Source: Clostridia bacterium
GTDB lineage: Bacteria; Bacillota; Clostridia; UBA1381
Assembly (NCBI GenBank): GCA_900751885.1
Contig: CAADTH010000064.1
Location: 310,001-374,000 of the forward strand
DNA: 64,000 nt
Reading direction: 5' to 3'
Position 1 is the first letter of the stretch. Every line of letters begins with the position of its first letter. The translations under genes and the position numbers were made by a program. The notes beneath the pieces are model-generated. The model was not told where the DNA came from and made no database searches. It saw only the letters and a list, made by a program, of their open reading frames with translations. Below are positions 26,816-36,969 of the stretch, piece after piece.

Positions 26816-27310
26816 ATGAACTTACATTTTTGTCGCCAAAAAACTATGCATCCTAATGTCTGGACAAAGCAATGCGATTTAGATAGCATTGCTTACATGG
26901 TAAAGGATATTAAAAATCCTGTCTTAAAGCAAAGAGTCTCCGATTGTCTCAAGTGGACTCTTTCAAAAGCATGGAGATATCTGCGTCTGCATATCACTTT
27001 GACTGTTCTCACTATTACGCTCAACGGCTCCATTCCTATCATTGTAGCAATCTCAAACTGCGCAAAGCCCTATGGGGTTTTCATTACAGTCATATCCAGC
27101 TTGGCAGGTATTCTCACTACCATCACCCAAACAACAAAAACAAAAGAGCTATGGCAGACATACCGGTGTAATGCAGAATTAATAAAAAAGGAATGTATGC
27201 TATTTAGCAGCACACATTCCCAACAAGATGAATCCAAGCTGAGCGAATCAGTGGAACGTATTATGGAGCAAGTCTATTCAAGCTGGCCTTCCCTGTTTGG
27301 CAGACTATAG
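26816..27310 (+). CDS. SLATT/DUF4231-like small membrane protein
   Basis: 164 residues. Two TM helices lie at ~58-78 and ~85-107 (TLTVLTITLNGSIPIIVAIS; VFITVISSLAGILTTIT), followed by ELWQTYRCNAELIKKECMLF, the conserved helix of the DUF4231 branch of the SLATT superfamily. SLATT proteins are predicted pore-formers, often paired with nucleotide-sensing or defence effectors. Here no partner enzyme is adjacent. It overlaps the convergent membrane gene by 6 bases. Confidence 0.75.
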   Translation: MNLHFCRQKTMHPNVWTKQCDLDSIAYMVKDIKNPVLKQRVSDCLKWTLSKAWRYLRLHITLTVLTITLNGSIPIIVAISNCAKPYGVFITVISSLAGILTTITQTTKTKELWQTYRCNAELIKKECMLFSSTHSQQDESKLSESVERIMEQVYSSWPSLFGRL

Positions 27311-27871
27311 CTCGCCCTTTCGAATAGGACGAAGTCCTCCAAACTCTTCCTCTTGTATCTTTCCTTTCGCAATATTGGAAAGTATATCATGCGTGATCGC
27401 AAGATCACTTAAAAATATCACCCCCAAAACCATCGCCGCAACAAGCTTAGAATATGCCGGCGCATAAGAAAGCGCAAATACCACCGTTGGATGAACCCAT
27501 TGGATAAATACGACTGCCAATAGCCCCCATAAAACCGAGCATGACGCACATACACGCCCGTCAAGATTCGCAAACCGATGCCTATAATCCCACCACACAA
27601 CACAATATGCGCGCTCTGTCACCATGCTGTACATATATTCTACTGCGCTGCAGATAAGAAACCCACCGCAAAATAAAAGCACAAAATTCCCATGGAAGCC
27701 AGAAAGCAATGCTGCCATTGATACCGCGCCAAAGCCATACACTGGACACATTGGACTTTTGTGCATTGTCTTCCTGTCCGAAAGCTGTCTTGTACAGAAA
27801 AAGCAATATACTGTTTCCATGAGATATCCCCCAATGGAATAGATGAAAAAATAAAGAATCCAATCTGTCAT
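27305..27871 (-). CDS. ABC_trans_CmpB-like membrane protein (putative ABC transporter type IV permease)
   Basis: 188 residues, about five TM segments. The family motifs are present: FFIYSIGGYLMETVYC, SPMCPVYGFGAV, and the stretch around WWDYRHRFANLDGRVC then WG. The family name implies a transporter but no ATPase is encoded nearby and function is unproven. GGAG lies just ahead of the ATG. Convergent with the SLATT gene. Confidence 0.75.
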   Translation of the reverse strand: MTDWILYFFIYSIGGYLMETVYCFFCTRQLSDRKTMHKSPMCPVYGFGAVSMAALLSGFHGNFVLLFCGGFLICSAVEYMYSMVTERAYCVVWWDYRHRFANLDGRVCASCSVLWGLLAVVFIQWVHPTVVFALSYAPAYSKLVAAMVLGVIFLSDLAITHDILSNIAKGKIQEEEFGGLRPIRKGEL

Positions 27872-27960
27872 TTGATTTCTCCCTACTAAAATTTATTTTT
27901 CTTAGTTTGGGCAAAACGAAAGTGGGTTATACCTGTACGCGCCACATACCTATTCAAAAA

Positions 27961-27990
27961 AAACACGCAAGAATAATTACTTGCGTGTTT
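27961..27990. terminator. Terminator of the nucleotidyltransferase gene
   Basis: AAACACGCAAG / CTTGCGTGTTT with 8-base loop, T-rich on both sides. Confidence 0.9.
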
Positions 27991-27994
27991 TTTC

Positions 27995-28720
27995 TTATGA
28001 AAATAATTTTTGTGCCGCTTCATATGTTTCCGGTGTGCCGATATCAATACGCATTTTCTCTGTCACATAGGCGTATACCGGCTTCTTTTTCGCTAGCCAT
28101 GGAATAAAGTTTCCCGGCGCGTCAGGATTATTTCCTTCTTTTAGATATTCCTCAATCATGCGCACTGTATCCCTATGATACAGATAAAACGGCGCCGCTC
28201 CCAAATCAGACTTTGGATTTTCGGGCTTTTCCTCGAACCCGATCACCTTTCCATCCTCTGCAATTTGTGCGACTCCCATTTGCTTGATTTCGCTTTCACT
28301 TTCCACTTTGTTGACACAAATTACATCCGCATTCTTTTCTCTATAGAGCTTCACCATTTCATCAAGTGAAAAATCGAATATGTTATCGCTTGCCATGACC
28401 AAAAGCTCATCATCAATACTCTCCTTATCAATGACATACTTCAAATCTCCGATTGCTCCAAGCCGATTGTCATTGCTGGTTGTAAAATCGTTGAGTACTT
28501 TGATATTGCCGCCATGATTTTGCGCCCAATCTGAAAAACTGATATAAAATTTATGATTTGTGACAATATAAATTTGGTCAATTTCCTTGACCTCCTCGAT
28601 TTTATCAACCACCATATCTAAGATTGTCTTTTTCCCAAGCTTCAAAAGTGCTTTCGGCGTATTTTCTGTCAGCGGATACAGTCTTGTCGCATATCCCGCC
28701 GCGAGTAAAACACATTTCAT
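27995..28720 (-). CDS. Sugar-phosphate nucleotidyltransferase (NTP_transferase family)
   Basis: 241 residues, Rossmann-like. The signature LLAAGYATRLYPLTENTPK is at the N-terminus and the metal-binding region ELLVMASDNIFDF lies at ~105-120. EEKPENPKSDLGAAPFYLY fits the sugar-binding region. It makes a nucleotide-activated sugar for wall or capsule polymers. Which sugar and which nucleotide cannot be told; the short length is like glucose-1-phosphate thymidylyl- or cytidylyltransferases. Alone, with no pathway partners. Confidence 0.85.
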   Translation of the reverse strand: MKCVLLAAGYATRLYPLTENTPKALLKLGKKTILDMVVDKIEEVKEIDQIYIVTNHKFYISFSDWAQNHGGNIKVLNDFTTSNDNRLGAIGDLKYVIDKESIDDELLVMASDNIFDFSLDEMVKLYREKNADVICVNKVESESEIKQMGVAQIAEDGKVIGFEEKPENPKSDLGAAPFYLYHRDTVRMIEEYLKEGNNPDAPGNFIPWLAKKKPVYAYVTEKMRIDIGTPETYEAAQKLFS

Positions 28721-28899
28721 GTCCGTTCCTCCTCCGTATTAATGGTTTCATTATATCCTTTCTTCCTGTATAAGTCAATGATGATTTGTGCTGGATTTTG
28801 AACAAAAACTCTGTTTATTGCATTGCGTCTTTTTAGGCAATTGATTATAATGGGAGAAGAAAATAATACCTCTGTCATGCTTGATAAAGGAGAAAGCGT

Positions 28900-31800
28900 A
28901 TGAAAAAATCATTTCAATACAAGCCGCCGAAAAATGGATATCCAGAGTGGAATAATAATCCGGACATATTCGAAGTCAACCGAATGAAAGCACATTCTTA
29001 TCAAATGCCATTTTCCACTGTCGAGGAAGCATTGACCCTTCCGCACGAACAGTCCAGACGCTATAAGAGCCTGAATGGCGCATGGAAATTTGCATGGTAT
29101 GAAAATCCTGATACCTGCAGGGATGAATTCTGGAAAGAGGGCTTTGATGTATCGGGTTGGGACGAAATCACAGTGCCCTCTCACTGGCAATTTCAAGGAT
29201 ACGATTACCCACAGTATACCAATACGCGCTATCCATGGGCGGAAAAGGATACCATCGCACCGCCGTTTGCGCCGACCAATTATAATCCCGTCGGCTGTTA
29301 TGTACGTACGTTTTCTGTTCCATCAGACAGAAACGGCGATCCGGTTTATCTGAGCTTTCAGGGAGTGGAATCCTGCTTTTATGTATGGCTCAACGGAGAA
29401 TTTGTAGGCTATAGCGAGGACTCATTTACCCCCGCCGAATTCGATGTGACGAACTATCTGAAGGACGGCGACAATATACTTGCGGTAAAGGTGCTTCGCT
29501 GGTGTGATGCCAGCTGGCTTGAGGACCAGGACTTCTGGCGTCTATCAGGTATTTTTCGTGATGTCTACCTTTACAGCACACCAAAGGTTCATATCTATGA
29601 CTTTTGCGTGGATGCCTCTCTCGATGACACATATCAGGACGGTATTTTAACAATCCGCGCTGAGGTAATCAGCCGTGATGATACCATCTTACCAGAGGAC
29701 GTCACAGTTGAGGCAGTACTCTATGATGGTTTAACTCCTGTCATAGAACCGATTTGTGTAAAGGGTATAACCACCATTTCTATCCCTTCGCCCAAAAAAT
29801 GGAACGCCGAGCATCCGAATCTATATAAAACTGTTCTGATTTTAAAAGATGAAAACGGAGAAATTTTGGAAACGCTCTCTACAAATACAGGCTTCCGCCG
29901 ATTTGAACTCATTGGGGGGCTCATGCACCTAAACGGCAAATATATTACCTTTAAAGGCGTCAATCGCCACGAATTTTCCTGTGATACTGGGCGTTCTGTC
30001 ACCTATGACGACATGAAAACACACATCAGGCTGATGAAGCAAAACAACATCAATGCAGTGCGTACCAGCCATTATCCAAATCATCCAAAATGGTATGACC
30101 TCTGTGACGAATATGGGCTTTATGTGATTGATGAAAATAATCTCGAGACGCACGGCTGTTTTCGGCGCAAGGAAGATGAGACCTACAACATCCCCGGTTC
30201 TCATTTATGTTGGCGCGATGCAGTGCTTGACCGATGCAATTCGATGCTCCAGCGAGATAAGAACCACCCATCTATTCTCATCTGGTCGCTTGGCAATGAG
30301 AGCTGGGGGGGAGAAAACTTTATTTTAATGCACGACTATCTCCGAAAGGAAGACCCGACTCGCTTAGTACACTACGAAAGTGTAGTACATACGCCGGAAT
30401 ATGCAGCCTGTACCGATATGACCAGTCATATGTATACACAGCCGGATGGTGTGGAGGCGTACGCAAAAAACAGTAATCCAGACAAAAAACCGTTCATCTT
30501 ATGTGAGTATTCCCACGCGATGGGCAACTCCTGTGGAAATCTTTTTCAATACACCGATTTATTTGAGCGCTATCCTGTTTTACAGGGTGGCTTTATCTGG
30601 GATTGGATTGACCAATCCATACGCACCAAAACAGAAGCTGGAATCGAATATCTTGCCTATGGTGGAGATTTTGGAGAAAGTCCTCACAGCGGTGCATTCT
30701 GTGGCAATGGGCTTTTGTTTGGAGACAGTACGCCATCTCCAAAGCTTGCTGAAGTTAAGACTTTATATCAAAGCATCTCATTTCGCGAGGGAAATATCTG
30801 CGGCAAAAGTGTGTATATCAAAAATAACTTTGTATTTTCCAATCTCTCTGAATTTGACTTGATATGGACAGTGGAACAAAATGGACAACACATAGAAAAT
30901 GGTACTCTGGAGCTTTCACTTGAACCGGGAGCTGAGAAAATGCTTCTCATTCCATTTTCCGATCCCAATCCATCTGTGGGAGAATATACAATCACGCTTT
31001 CTGCGCGCACGAAGGCAGATAGCATCTGGGCACAAAAGGGACATGAAATTGCATTTGGGCAGTTCATCATTCCGACTGTATATGCGCCGTTCTCTACCGG
31101 ATATGAAATCTGTGCACCAAACACATCAAAGGCACTGGAACCAAAGCTTGATGTATCCATCACGCCAGATAACATTGTGGTATCTGGAAAGTCCTTTACC
31201 TCAATCTTCAGCCGCCATACAGGGCTGTTATCCTCCTATCGCTTCCATAAAAAGACCATTATCTCCGAGCCGCCTGTACCAAATTTCTGGCGCGCATGGA
31301 CAGACAATGATTATGGAAACCATATGCACGAGCGGTGTGACGCCTGGCGCAGAAACAGTGAACGGAGACGTCTTATGGATATTAGTGTCGATTATACTGA
31401 CATGGAACACCACATCGTCACCATCAAATCTGTCTTCCGCCTGCCGGATGGGGAACGCCGCGCATGGAATGATGCCTATGGCTGGAAGAGTATTTGCTGG
31501 GTAAACTATACCTGCTATCCCGACGGGAAAATCAAAATCACAGAACGCATCAAGGCAGCACCTGAGCTTGAAGAGCTTCCTGCATTCGGTATGGAATTGA
31601 TTCTAGGTAAAGCCTTTGACCAATTTACATGGTATGGAAATGGTCCGCATGAGACCATGTGGGACAGAAAACACAGCGGAAAAATAGGGCTATATTCTGG
31701 GCTTGTTGAACATCAACATGTTCCATATCTCACACCGCAGGAATGCGGTAACAAGACAGATGTTCGATTTGCGTCAGTGACCAATCAGGAAGGTACCGGG

Positions 31801-32046
31801 CTGTATCTTGCAGGCGCACCTCGGATGGAGCTTTGCGCAAAGCCCTGGACAAATGCTGAAATCACAGCTGCTGACCATCAGTATAAGCTGCCGGAGAGTA
31901 CACACACTGTACTCTATCCAAACCTACATCAAACCGGCGTTGGTGGCGACACATCCTGGGGTACGCGCGCTCACTCAGATTTTACCTTGTATTCTGATAA
32001 GGAGCATGAATTTATCTTTTATATCAAGGGTATCATTGCAGAGTAA
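28900..32046 (+). CDS. lacZ: Beta-galactosidase, glycoside hydrolase family 2 (LacZ type)
   Basis: 1048 residues, the full five-domain LacZ length: sugar-binding domain, Ig-like domains, TIM barrel, and C-terminal beta-galactosidase small domain (~780-1040). The acid/base E is in WSLGNESWGGEN and the nucleophile E in ILCEYSHAMGNS. The sequence HLNGKYITFKGVNRHEFSCD is typical LacZ. No signal peptide, so it cleaves imported beta-galactosides. AAAGGAG precedes the ATG. No transporter or regulator is adjacent; the DUF4173 gene follows 35 bases later. Confidence 0.95.
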   Translation: MKKSFQYKPPKNGYPEWNNNPDIFEVNRMKAHSYQMPFSTVEEALTLPHEQSRRYKSLNGAWKFAWYENPDTCRDEFWKEGFDVSGWDEITVPSHWQFQGYDYPQYTNTRYPWAEKDTIAPPFAPTNYNPVGCYVRTFSVPSDRNGDPVYLSFQGVESCFYVWLNGEFVGYSEDSFTPAEFDVTNYLKDGDNILAVKVLRWCDASWLEDQDFWRLSGIFRDVYLYSTPKVHIYDFCVDASLDDTYQDGILTIRAEVISRDDTILPEDVTVEAVLYDGLTPVIEPICVKGITTISIPSPKKWNAEHPNLYKTVLILKDENGEILETLSTNTGFRRFELIGGLMHLNGKYITFKGVNRHEFSCDTGRSVTYDDMKTHIRLMKQNNINAVRTSHYPNHPKWYDLCDEYGLYVIDENNLETHGCFRRKEDETYNIPGSHLCWRDAVLDRCNSMLQRDKNHPSILIWSLGNESWGGENFILMHDYLRKEDPTRLVHYESVVHTPEYAACTDMTSHMYTQPDGVEAYAKNSNPDKKPFILCEYSHAMGNSCGNLFQYTDLFERYPVLQGGFIWDWIDQSIRTKTEAGIEYLAYGGDFGESPHSGAFCGNGLLFGDSTPSPKLAEVKTLYQSISFREGNICGKSVYIKNNFVFSNLSEFDLIWTVEQNGQHIENGTLELSLEPGAEKMLLIPFSDPNPSVGEYTITLSARTKADSIWAQKGHEIAFGQFIIPTVYAPFSTGYEICAPNTSKALEPKLDVSITPDNIVVSGKSFTSIFSRHTGLLSSYRFHKKTIISEPPVPNFWRAWTDNDYGNHMHERCDAWRRNSERRRLMDISVDYTDMEHHIVTIKSVFRLPDGERRAWNDAYGWKSICWVNYTCYPDGKIKITERIKAAPELEELPAFGMELILGKAFDQFTWYGNGPHETMWDRKHSGKIGLYSGLVEHQHVPYLTPQECGNKTDVRFASVTNQEGTGLYLAGAPRMELCAKPWTNAEITAADHQYKLPESTHTVLYPNLHQTGVGGDTSWGTRAHSDFTLYSDKEHEFIFYIKGIIAE

Positions 32047-32081
32047 TTCAATTTATTGGTTTCATATAAAAGGAGGTTTTT

Positions 32082-33638
32082 ATGAGTAATCAATTTCATG
32101 GATATCCACCGACAGACGGTGGACAAACGCCACCACGCCAAACGGGGGCGCCAAACGGACAGACGCCGCCCCGACACAATGACGGATCGACTCCCCCATC
32201 GCCACCACCACCTTCCCAAAGTGCGTCACAGAAAGCACCGCCCCGTCTGCCGTTTCCAGCAAACACACTGCTCATAGGCTGTTCAATTCTTCTTGGCATC
32301 CTGTTTTCAGTATGCTTTTTCAGCGTACACGCAAACCTATCCCTTCTGGTATTTACCGTTTGTGCAAGCCTCTTGTTTGTCGTTGTCACAATACGGCTTC
32401 ATATCGCTAAATACAAACGTGCTTTTTTCCTCATTGTACCGATAATTCTGCTCAGCTTGCCATCGGTAATATTCGGATACACTGGGTTTACCTTTTTGAA
32501 TATCATCCTATTGCACCTTCTCTTTGCCGCAATGCTTTTGTTATGTAAAGACCGTGCTGATATCTTTTCAGCGTCATTTTTAGGGAATCTTTTTCTGACA
32601 ATTATTCCTGATTTTTCATTGTTGTTTTTCCGCAAGCACAAGATTTCACTGCCAAAGCCGCCAGGAAAAATCATTGGGAAAATCATTCTCGGCATATTGG
32701 TAACAGTTATCCCACTGTCGATTATCATTTCAATTTTGTCAAGCGCTGACCCGATGTTCCGGCAGGTATTTTCTACATTCTGGAATGCATTTGCACGTAT
32801 TTTTTCCTTTCAATTTGTGGGTAATATTTTGTTTGCAGTCGGTGCATCACTGTATTTTTGGGTGTATATTCAAAGCGCTGTCGCACATCCGAAAAAGACA
32901 AAGCTTACACGAATCTATCATCATCCGGATGGTGTGATTGCCTCTACAGTTTTATTGCTTTTCAATCTCGTGTTTGCGATTTTCTGTCTCGTACAATTTA
33001 TAACCTTGTTCTCGAGCGATGTCTCAAGCTATGAATCCTATGCACGCAATGGATTTTACCAGCTGTTCTTTGTAACACTTGTCAATTTTTCACTTGTGCT
33101 CGGTTTTTCCAGATATATGCGCGGTATGGAGAAAACAACTCTTTTAAAGCTTTTGCTCAGTCTCTTATGCGTATTCACAGGAATCATGGCATTATCGGCG
33201 TTTATGCGTCTATCACAATATGTCATCTATGCAGGCTTTACGCCATTTCGTATGTTTGTTCTCACATTGCTTGCAGGTGAGATTTTACTGACGCTGCTTT
33301 CTATCATATTTGTCAATATGGGCGAAAAAACGCTTCTTCGTGCATATGTGCCGATTCTTCTTTCTGTGCTGTTGGTATCAAACTTTACAGCATCGGAAGC
33401 ATTTTCTACCTATTGCAACTGGAAGCGGTATGAACAAACCAACCAGTTAGAATATGGATATCTCAATACCGTGACTGCGCAAAGTGAATATTTCTTAAAA
33501 CAAATGTATGAAAGCGTGGAGGAACCCACTTTGAAAAGAGAAATTTTTTCTACTTTAAATCGAATTGATTCTCGTTCCCCTCGTTCCTACCACTGGCAAA
33601 GCGATACCCTCCTTTCCTATCTTACACGTACACGGTAG
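32082..33638 (+). CDS. DUF4173-like multi-pass membrane protein
   Basis: 518 residues. Residues 1-60 are a Pro/Gln/Gly-rich cytoplasmic tail. About 11-12 TM segments follow. The motif YESYARNGFYQLFFVTLVN (~315-335) matches the conserved ARxGFxQL region of DUF4173/DUF4153 proteins. Function of the family is unknown. AGGAGG lies 5 bases before the ATG. It lies 35 bases after lacZ, perhaps by read-through, with no obvious functional link. Confidence 0.75.
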   Translation: MSNQFHGYPPTDGGQTPPRQTGAPNGQTPPRHNDGSTPPSPPPPSQSASQKAPPRLPFPANTLLIGCSILLGILFSVCFFSVHANLSLLVFTVCASLLFVVVTIRLHIAKYKRAFFLIVPIILLSLPSVIFGYTGFTFLNIILLHLLFAAMLLLCKDRADIFSASFLGNLFLTIIPDFSLLFFRKHKISLPKPPGKIIGKIILGILVTVIPLSIIISILSSADPMFRQVFSTFWNAFARIFSFQFVGNILFAVGASLYFWVYIQSAVAHPKKTKLTRIYHHPDGVIASTVLLLFNLVFAIFCLVQFITLFSSDVSSYESYARNGFYQLFFVTLVNFSLVLGFSRYMRGMEKTTLLKLLLSLLCVFTGIMALSAFMRLSQYVIYAGFTPFRMFVLTLLAGEILLTLLSIIFVNMGEKTLLRAYVPILLSVLLVSNFTASEAFSTYCNWKRYEQTNQLEYGYLNTVTAQSEYFLKQMYESVEEPTLKREIFSTLNRIDSRSPRSYHWQSDTLLSYLTRTR

Positions 33639-33660
33639 TATTTAAAAAATAATTTTTTTC

Positions 33661-33737
33661 TTGCAAGCTGTTCTTTTATATGATATACTATGTCTCAAGA
33701 TAATGGCGCTGTGCAGGTTCTGCATGGTGCCATTTTT
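33661..33737 (+). promoter_or_regulatory. gatCAB promoter and leader hairpin
   Basis: TTGCAA (33661-33666), 17-base spacer, TATACT (33684-33689). Beginning about 12 bases after is a two-part hairpin: outer AATGGCGC / GTGCCATT (33702-33709, 33727-33734), inner TGCAG / CTGCA, directly followed by T residues. It looks like an intrinsic terminator placed before gatC, so attenuation is possible. Confidence 0.65.
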
Positions 33738-33772
33738 CATTCTATCAAGCAATTAGAAAGGAAGTGCCAATC

Positions 33773-34051
33773 ATGTTCGACCAATCTCTTATTCAGCATT
33801 TGGCAGAGCTAAGTAAAATTAGCTTTACTGAGAAAGAGCTTTCCAAAATAGCAGAAGAAATGACTGATATTGTAGCGCTCATGGATCAGGTAAAAACGTT
33901 TCCCTCAACAATAGAACCGCTCGAACCAAAGGCAACAAATTTTTCATCGCTTCGTGAAGATATCCCCTCTAACTCCTCTTCGCCTGAGGAAATTCTTGAA
34001 AATGCAAAGCAAAAAAAATCAGGTTTATTTGTTGTGCCAAAGGTGGTGTAA
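33773..34051 (+). CDS. gatC: Asp/Glu-tRNA amidotransferase subunit C
   Basis: 92 residues, the usual GatC size. It begins MFDQSLIQHLAELSKISFTE and contains the conserved KTFPSTIEPLEP and LREDIP. It clamps GatA and GatB. ATG 33773 is 10 bases after AAAGGA; the GTG at 33764 is too close to that site. First gene of gatCAB. Confidence 0.95.
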   Translation: MFDQSLIQHLAELSKISFTEKELSKIAEEMTDIVALMDQVKTFPSTIEPLEPKATNFSSLREDIPSNSSSPEEILENAKQKKSGLFVVPKVV

Positions 34052-34054
34052 TGA

Positions 34055-35482
34055 ATGACTCTTTCACAGCTTCGAAGAAAACTTGATCAAAAGGAGATTG
34101 GGGCCGTAGAGCTTACCAATCAGTATCTTGAGCGTATCAAACAGTATGATAGTGATATTCATAGCTTCATTACTGTATGCGAGGAGGAAGCCATAAAAGC
34201 TGCCGAACATGCACAGCAGCGCATTGACTCCGGCAGCTCCCATCCTCTTACCGGTATTCCCATCAGCATCAAGGACAATATCTGTACAAAGGATATCAAA
34301 ACCACCTGCGCCTCAAAAATGCTTGCCGATTTTATTCCCTTCTATGATGCAACCGCTGTATCGCGCTTAAAAACCGCCGGCTGTGTACTCCTCGGCAAGA
34401 CCAACATGGATGAATTCGCCATGGGTGGTTCATCTCAAACCTCTTATTTCGGAGGTGTGCGCAATCCGTATAATCTTACATATGTCCCTGGCGGCTCATC
34501 TGGTGGCGCGGCGGCAAGTGTCGCGGCTGGATTTTGCCCTATCGCGCTCGGTTCGGATACCGGCGGCTCTGTCCGACAGCCCGCGGCTTTTTGCGGAGTG
34601 ACTGCACTCAAGCCAACCTATGGCGTAGTTTCAAGATATGGACTGATTGCCTTTGCATCCTCGCTCGATCAAATCGGAATGATTGCGACCTCTGCCGCTG
34701 ACTGTATGTATCTACTGTCATGTATTGCCGGACAGGATAAAAATGACGCCACAAGCATCGCTTTACCAGACAATTTTATGTCCCCTAAGCATTTAGAGCG
34801 TATCACCATCGGCATTCCGAAAGAGTTTTTCGGAGACGGAATTTCATCGGAAGTCAAGAAGTATGTCCTTGCGGCGGCAAAGCAATACGAAGCTATGGGG
34901 TACCGGCTTGTAGAAACTACCCTGCCGAGTCTTTCTTATGCAGTATCAGCGTACTATCTTATCTCATCAGCCGAAGCGGCAAGTAATCTTGCACGCTTTG
35001 ACGGCATCAAATATGGATACCGCAGTGAGGCCGGAAGCACCTATGAAGAGGTAATCTCCAACACTCGCGGCGAAGGCTTTGGCGCTGAGGTCAAACGCCG
35101 TATCCTACTTGGAAATTACGCACTTTCCAGCGGCTATTATGATGCGTACTACAAAAATGCTTCCCGAATCCGCGCTCAAATCAAACAAGAATATCAGCAA
35201 ATTTTCAAAACATGTGACTGTATTCTGACACCGACTGCTCCAACCACCGCATACAAAATTGGTGAGCAGGAAAATGACCCGGTGAAGATGTATCTTGCCG
35301 ATATTTGCACTGTCACTGCTAATATTGCAGGACTTCCGGCAGTTTCCACCCCGTGCGGCTACAGCAAGGAGGGGCTTCCAATCAGTATGAGTTTAGTCGG
35401 ACGACCTTTTGAGGAAGCAACACTTTGCAAAATCGTCTCACAATTTGAAGAATCTTTTTGCCGAAGGGAGGTACTTTTATGA
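34055..35482 (+). CDS. gatA: Asp/Glu-tRNA amidotransferase subunit A
   Basis: 475-residue amidase-signature enzyme. It frees ammonia from glutamine for amidation of Glu-tRNA(Gln) or Asp-tRNA(Asn). The Ser-cisSer-Lys residues are visible in SIKDN, GGSSGG and SDTGGSVRQPAAFCG. Begins 3 bases after gatC and its stop overlaps the gatB start as ATGA. Confidence 0.97.
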   Translation: MTLSQLRRKLDQKEIGAVELTNQYLERIKQYDSDIHSFITVCEEEAIKAAEHAQQRIDSGSSHPLTGIPISIKDNICTKDIKTTCASKMLADFIPFYDATAVSRLKTAGCVLLGKTNMDEFAMGGSSQTSYFGGVRNPYNLTYVPGGSSGGAAASVAAGFCPIALGSDTGGSVRQPAAFCGVTALKPTYGVVSRYGLIAFASSLDQIGMIATSAADCMYLLSCIAGQDKNDATSIALPDNFMSPKHLERITIGIPKEFFGDGISSEVKKYVLAAAKQYEAMGYRLVETTLPSLSYAVSAYYLISSAEAASNLARFDGIKYGYRSEAGSTYEEVISNTRGEGFGAEVKRRILLGNYALSSGYYDAYYKNASRIRAQIKQEYQQIFKTCDCILTPTAPTTAYKIGEQENDPVKMYLADICTVTANIAGLPAVSTPCGYSKEGLPISMSLVGRPFEEATLCKIVSQFEESFCRREVLL

Positions 35483-36912
35483 GCTATATTCCAGTCATCG
35501 GTCTGGAAATTCATGCCGAGCTGTTAACCCATTCTAAGGTGTTTTGCTCCTGCTCTGCTGAATTCGGCGGTTTGGAAAACACCCGCGTATGTCCTCGATG
35601 TGCAGCACTTCCGGGTACACTTCCCATTTTTAATCGGGAAGTGGCTGTATTTGCCATAAAAGCCGGCTTTGCACTTGGATGTAAGATTCATAATTATTCG
35701 AGCTTTGACCGAAAAAATTACTTTTATCCAGATTTGCCGAAAGCATATCAAATCACACAATTCGAGCATCCTATCTGTACAGACGGACGCGTGAATATCG
35801 GAGAAAAGGACATCCGCATCAACCGTATCCACATCGAGGAAGACGCCGGTAAACTGATTCATGATGCGGATGAAGGGGTATCGCTGGCAGACTATAACCG
35901 CTGTGGTGTGCCGCTCATTGAAATCGTAACAGAACCTGATATCCGCTCATCTGAGGAAGCAAAGCGGTTTGTTGAGGAGGTGGCATTGCGGCTAAAATAT
36001 ACCGGGGTATGCGATGCAAAAATGGAGCAAGGCTCCCTTCGCGTGGATGTCAACATCTCTTTGATGCAAAGCGGCTCTGACACCTTTGGAGTCCGCGCAG
36101 AAATCAAAAATCTAAATTCTCTAAAATCCATCGGACGTGCTATCGAATATGAAATCATTCGCCAGAAAAAAATTTTAGATAGCGGCGGACAGGTGATGCA
36201 GGAGACCCGACGTTATAATGAAGAATATAATGATACCAGACCGCTTCGCTCTAAAGAAAAGGCGCATGACTATCGCTACTTCCCTGAGCCAGATATTCCG
36301 CCTGTTTGGATGACTGACGAGGAAATCGCAGCCATTCAATCGAGCATGCCTGAAATGCCCCACGAGCGAATTGAGCGCTACATGTATGATTATCACCTTC
36401 CAAATGATGACGCTCGCCTTCTCACCTGCGACAAAGCTCTTTCTGACTTTTATGATAGGACCGTTTCTCTTTATCCCAGCTACCGAACGGTTGCAAATCT
36501 AATATTGGTAGAGCTTCTCAGAAATATGAATGTATCAGGCATCTGTGCATCTGACCTTGCTTTACCGTCGGACGCGCTGGCAAAGCTTGCTCGTATGACA
36601 GATGAAGGACGTATCAGCAAAAACGCGGCAAAAAATCTTCTCTCTATTCTATTTGAGCAGGGCGGCGACCCAATGGAAATTGCATCCCAGGAAGGGATGC
36701 TGTTAGAAGAGAATACAGAAACAATCAAAGCTGCAATTCATGATGTCATCTTTGAACACGAACAGCAGGTACAATCTTATCTTTTGGGCAATGAAAAAGT
36801 GTTTGGATTTTTAATGGGTCAGGTTATGAAACAGGTCGGAAACAGTGCCAATCCTCCAGTTGTCCGAGCTCTATTGCAAGAAACCTTAAATTCCATGCAA
36901 AAGAAGGAATAA
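35479..36912 (+). CDS. gatB: Asp/Glu-tRNA amidotransferase subunit B
   Basis: 477 residues. It starts MSYIPVIGLEIHAELLTHSK, with the zinc-type cysteines (CSCS, CPRC) and the kinase core (IEEDAGKLIHD, NRCGVPLIEIVTEPDI). A YqeY/tail domain that grips tRNA forms the C-terminus. ATG 35479 has GGGAGG upstream; the ORF from 35458 lies in gatA. With gatCA it provides Gln-tRNA and/or Asn-tRNA by the indirect pathway. Confidence 0.97.
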   Translation: MSYIPVIGLEIHAELLTHSKVFCSCSAEFGGLENTRVCPRCAALPGTLPIFNREVAVFAIKAGFALGCKIHNYSSFDRKNYFYPDLPKAYQITQFEHPICTDGRVNIGEKDIRINRIHIEEDAGKLIHDADEGVSLADYNRCGVPLIEIVTEPDIRSSEEAKRFVEEVALRLKYTGVCDAKMEQGSLRVDVNISLMQSGSDTFGVRAEIKNLNSLKSIGRAIEYEIIRQKKILDSGGQVMQETRRYNEEYNDTRPLRSKEKAHDYRYFPEPDIPPVWMTDEEIAAIQSSMPEMPHERIERYMYDYHLPNDDARLLTCDKALSDFYDRTVSLYPSYRTVANLILVELLRNMNVSGICASDLALPSDALAKLARMTDEGRISKNAAKNLLSILFEQGGDPMEIASQEGMLLEENTETIKAAIHDVIFEHEQQVQSYLLGNEKVFGFLMGQVMKQVGNSANPPVVRALLQETLNSMQKKE

Positions 36913-36969
36913 ACATATGCGTTATTGCAGGTAATACAGCACCGTTTGTAATTCTATTCAAAACAGCAA

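Noticed and set aside
30050..30330. Minus-strand and alternate-frame ORFs inside lacZ
   Set aside because: They are shadows of a 1048-residue gene with complete motifs.
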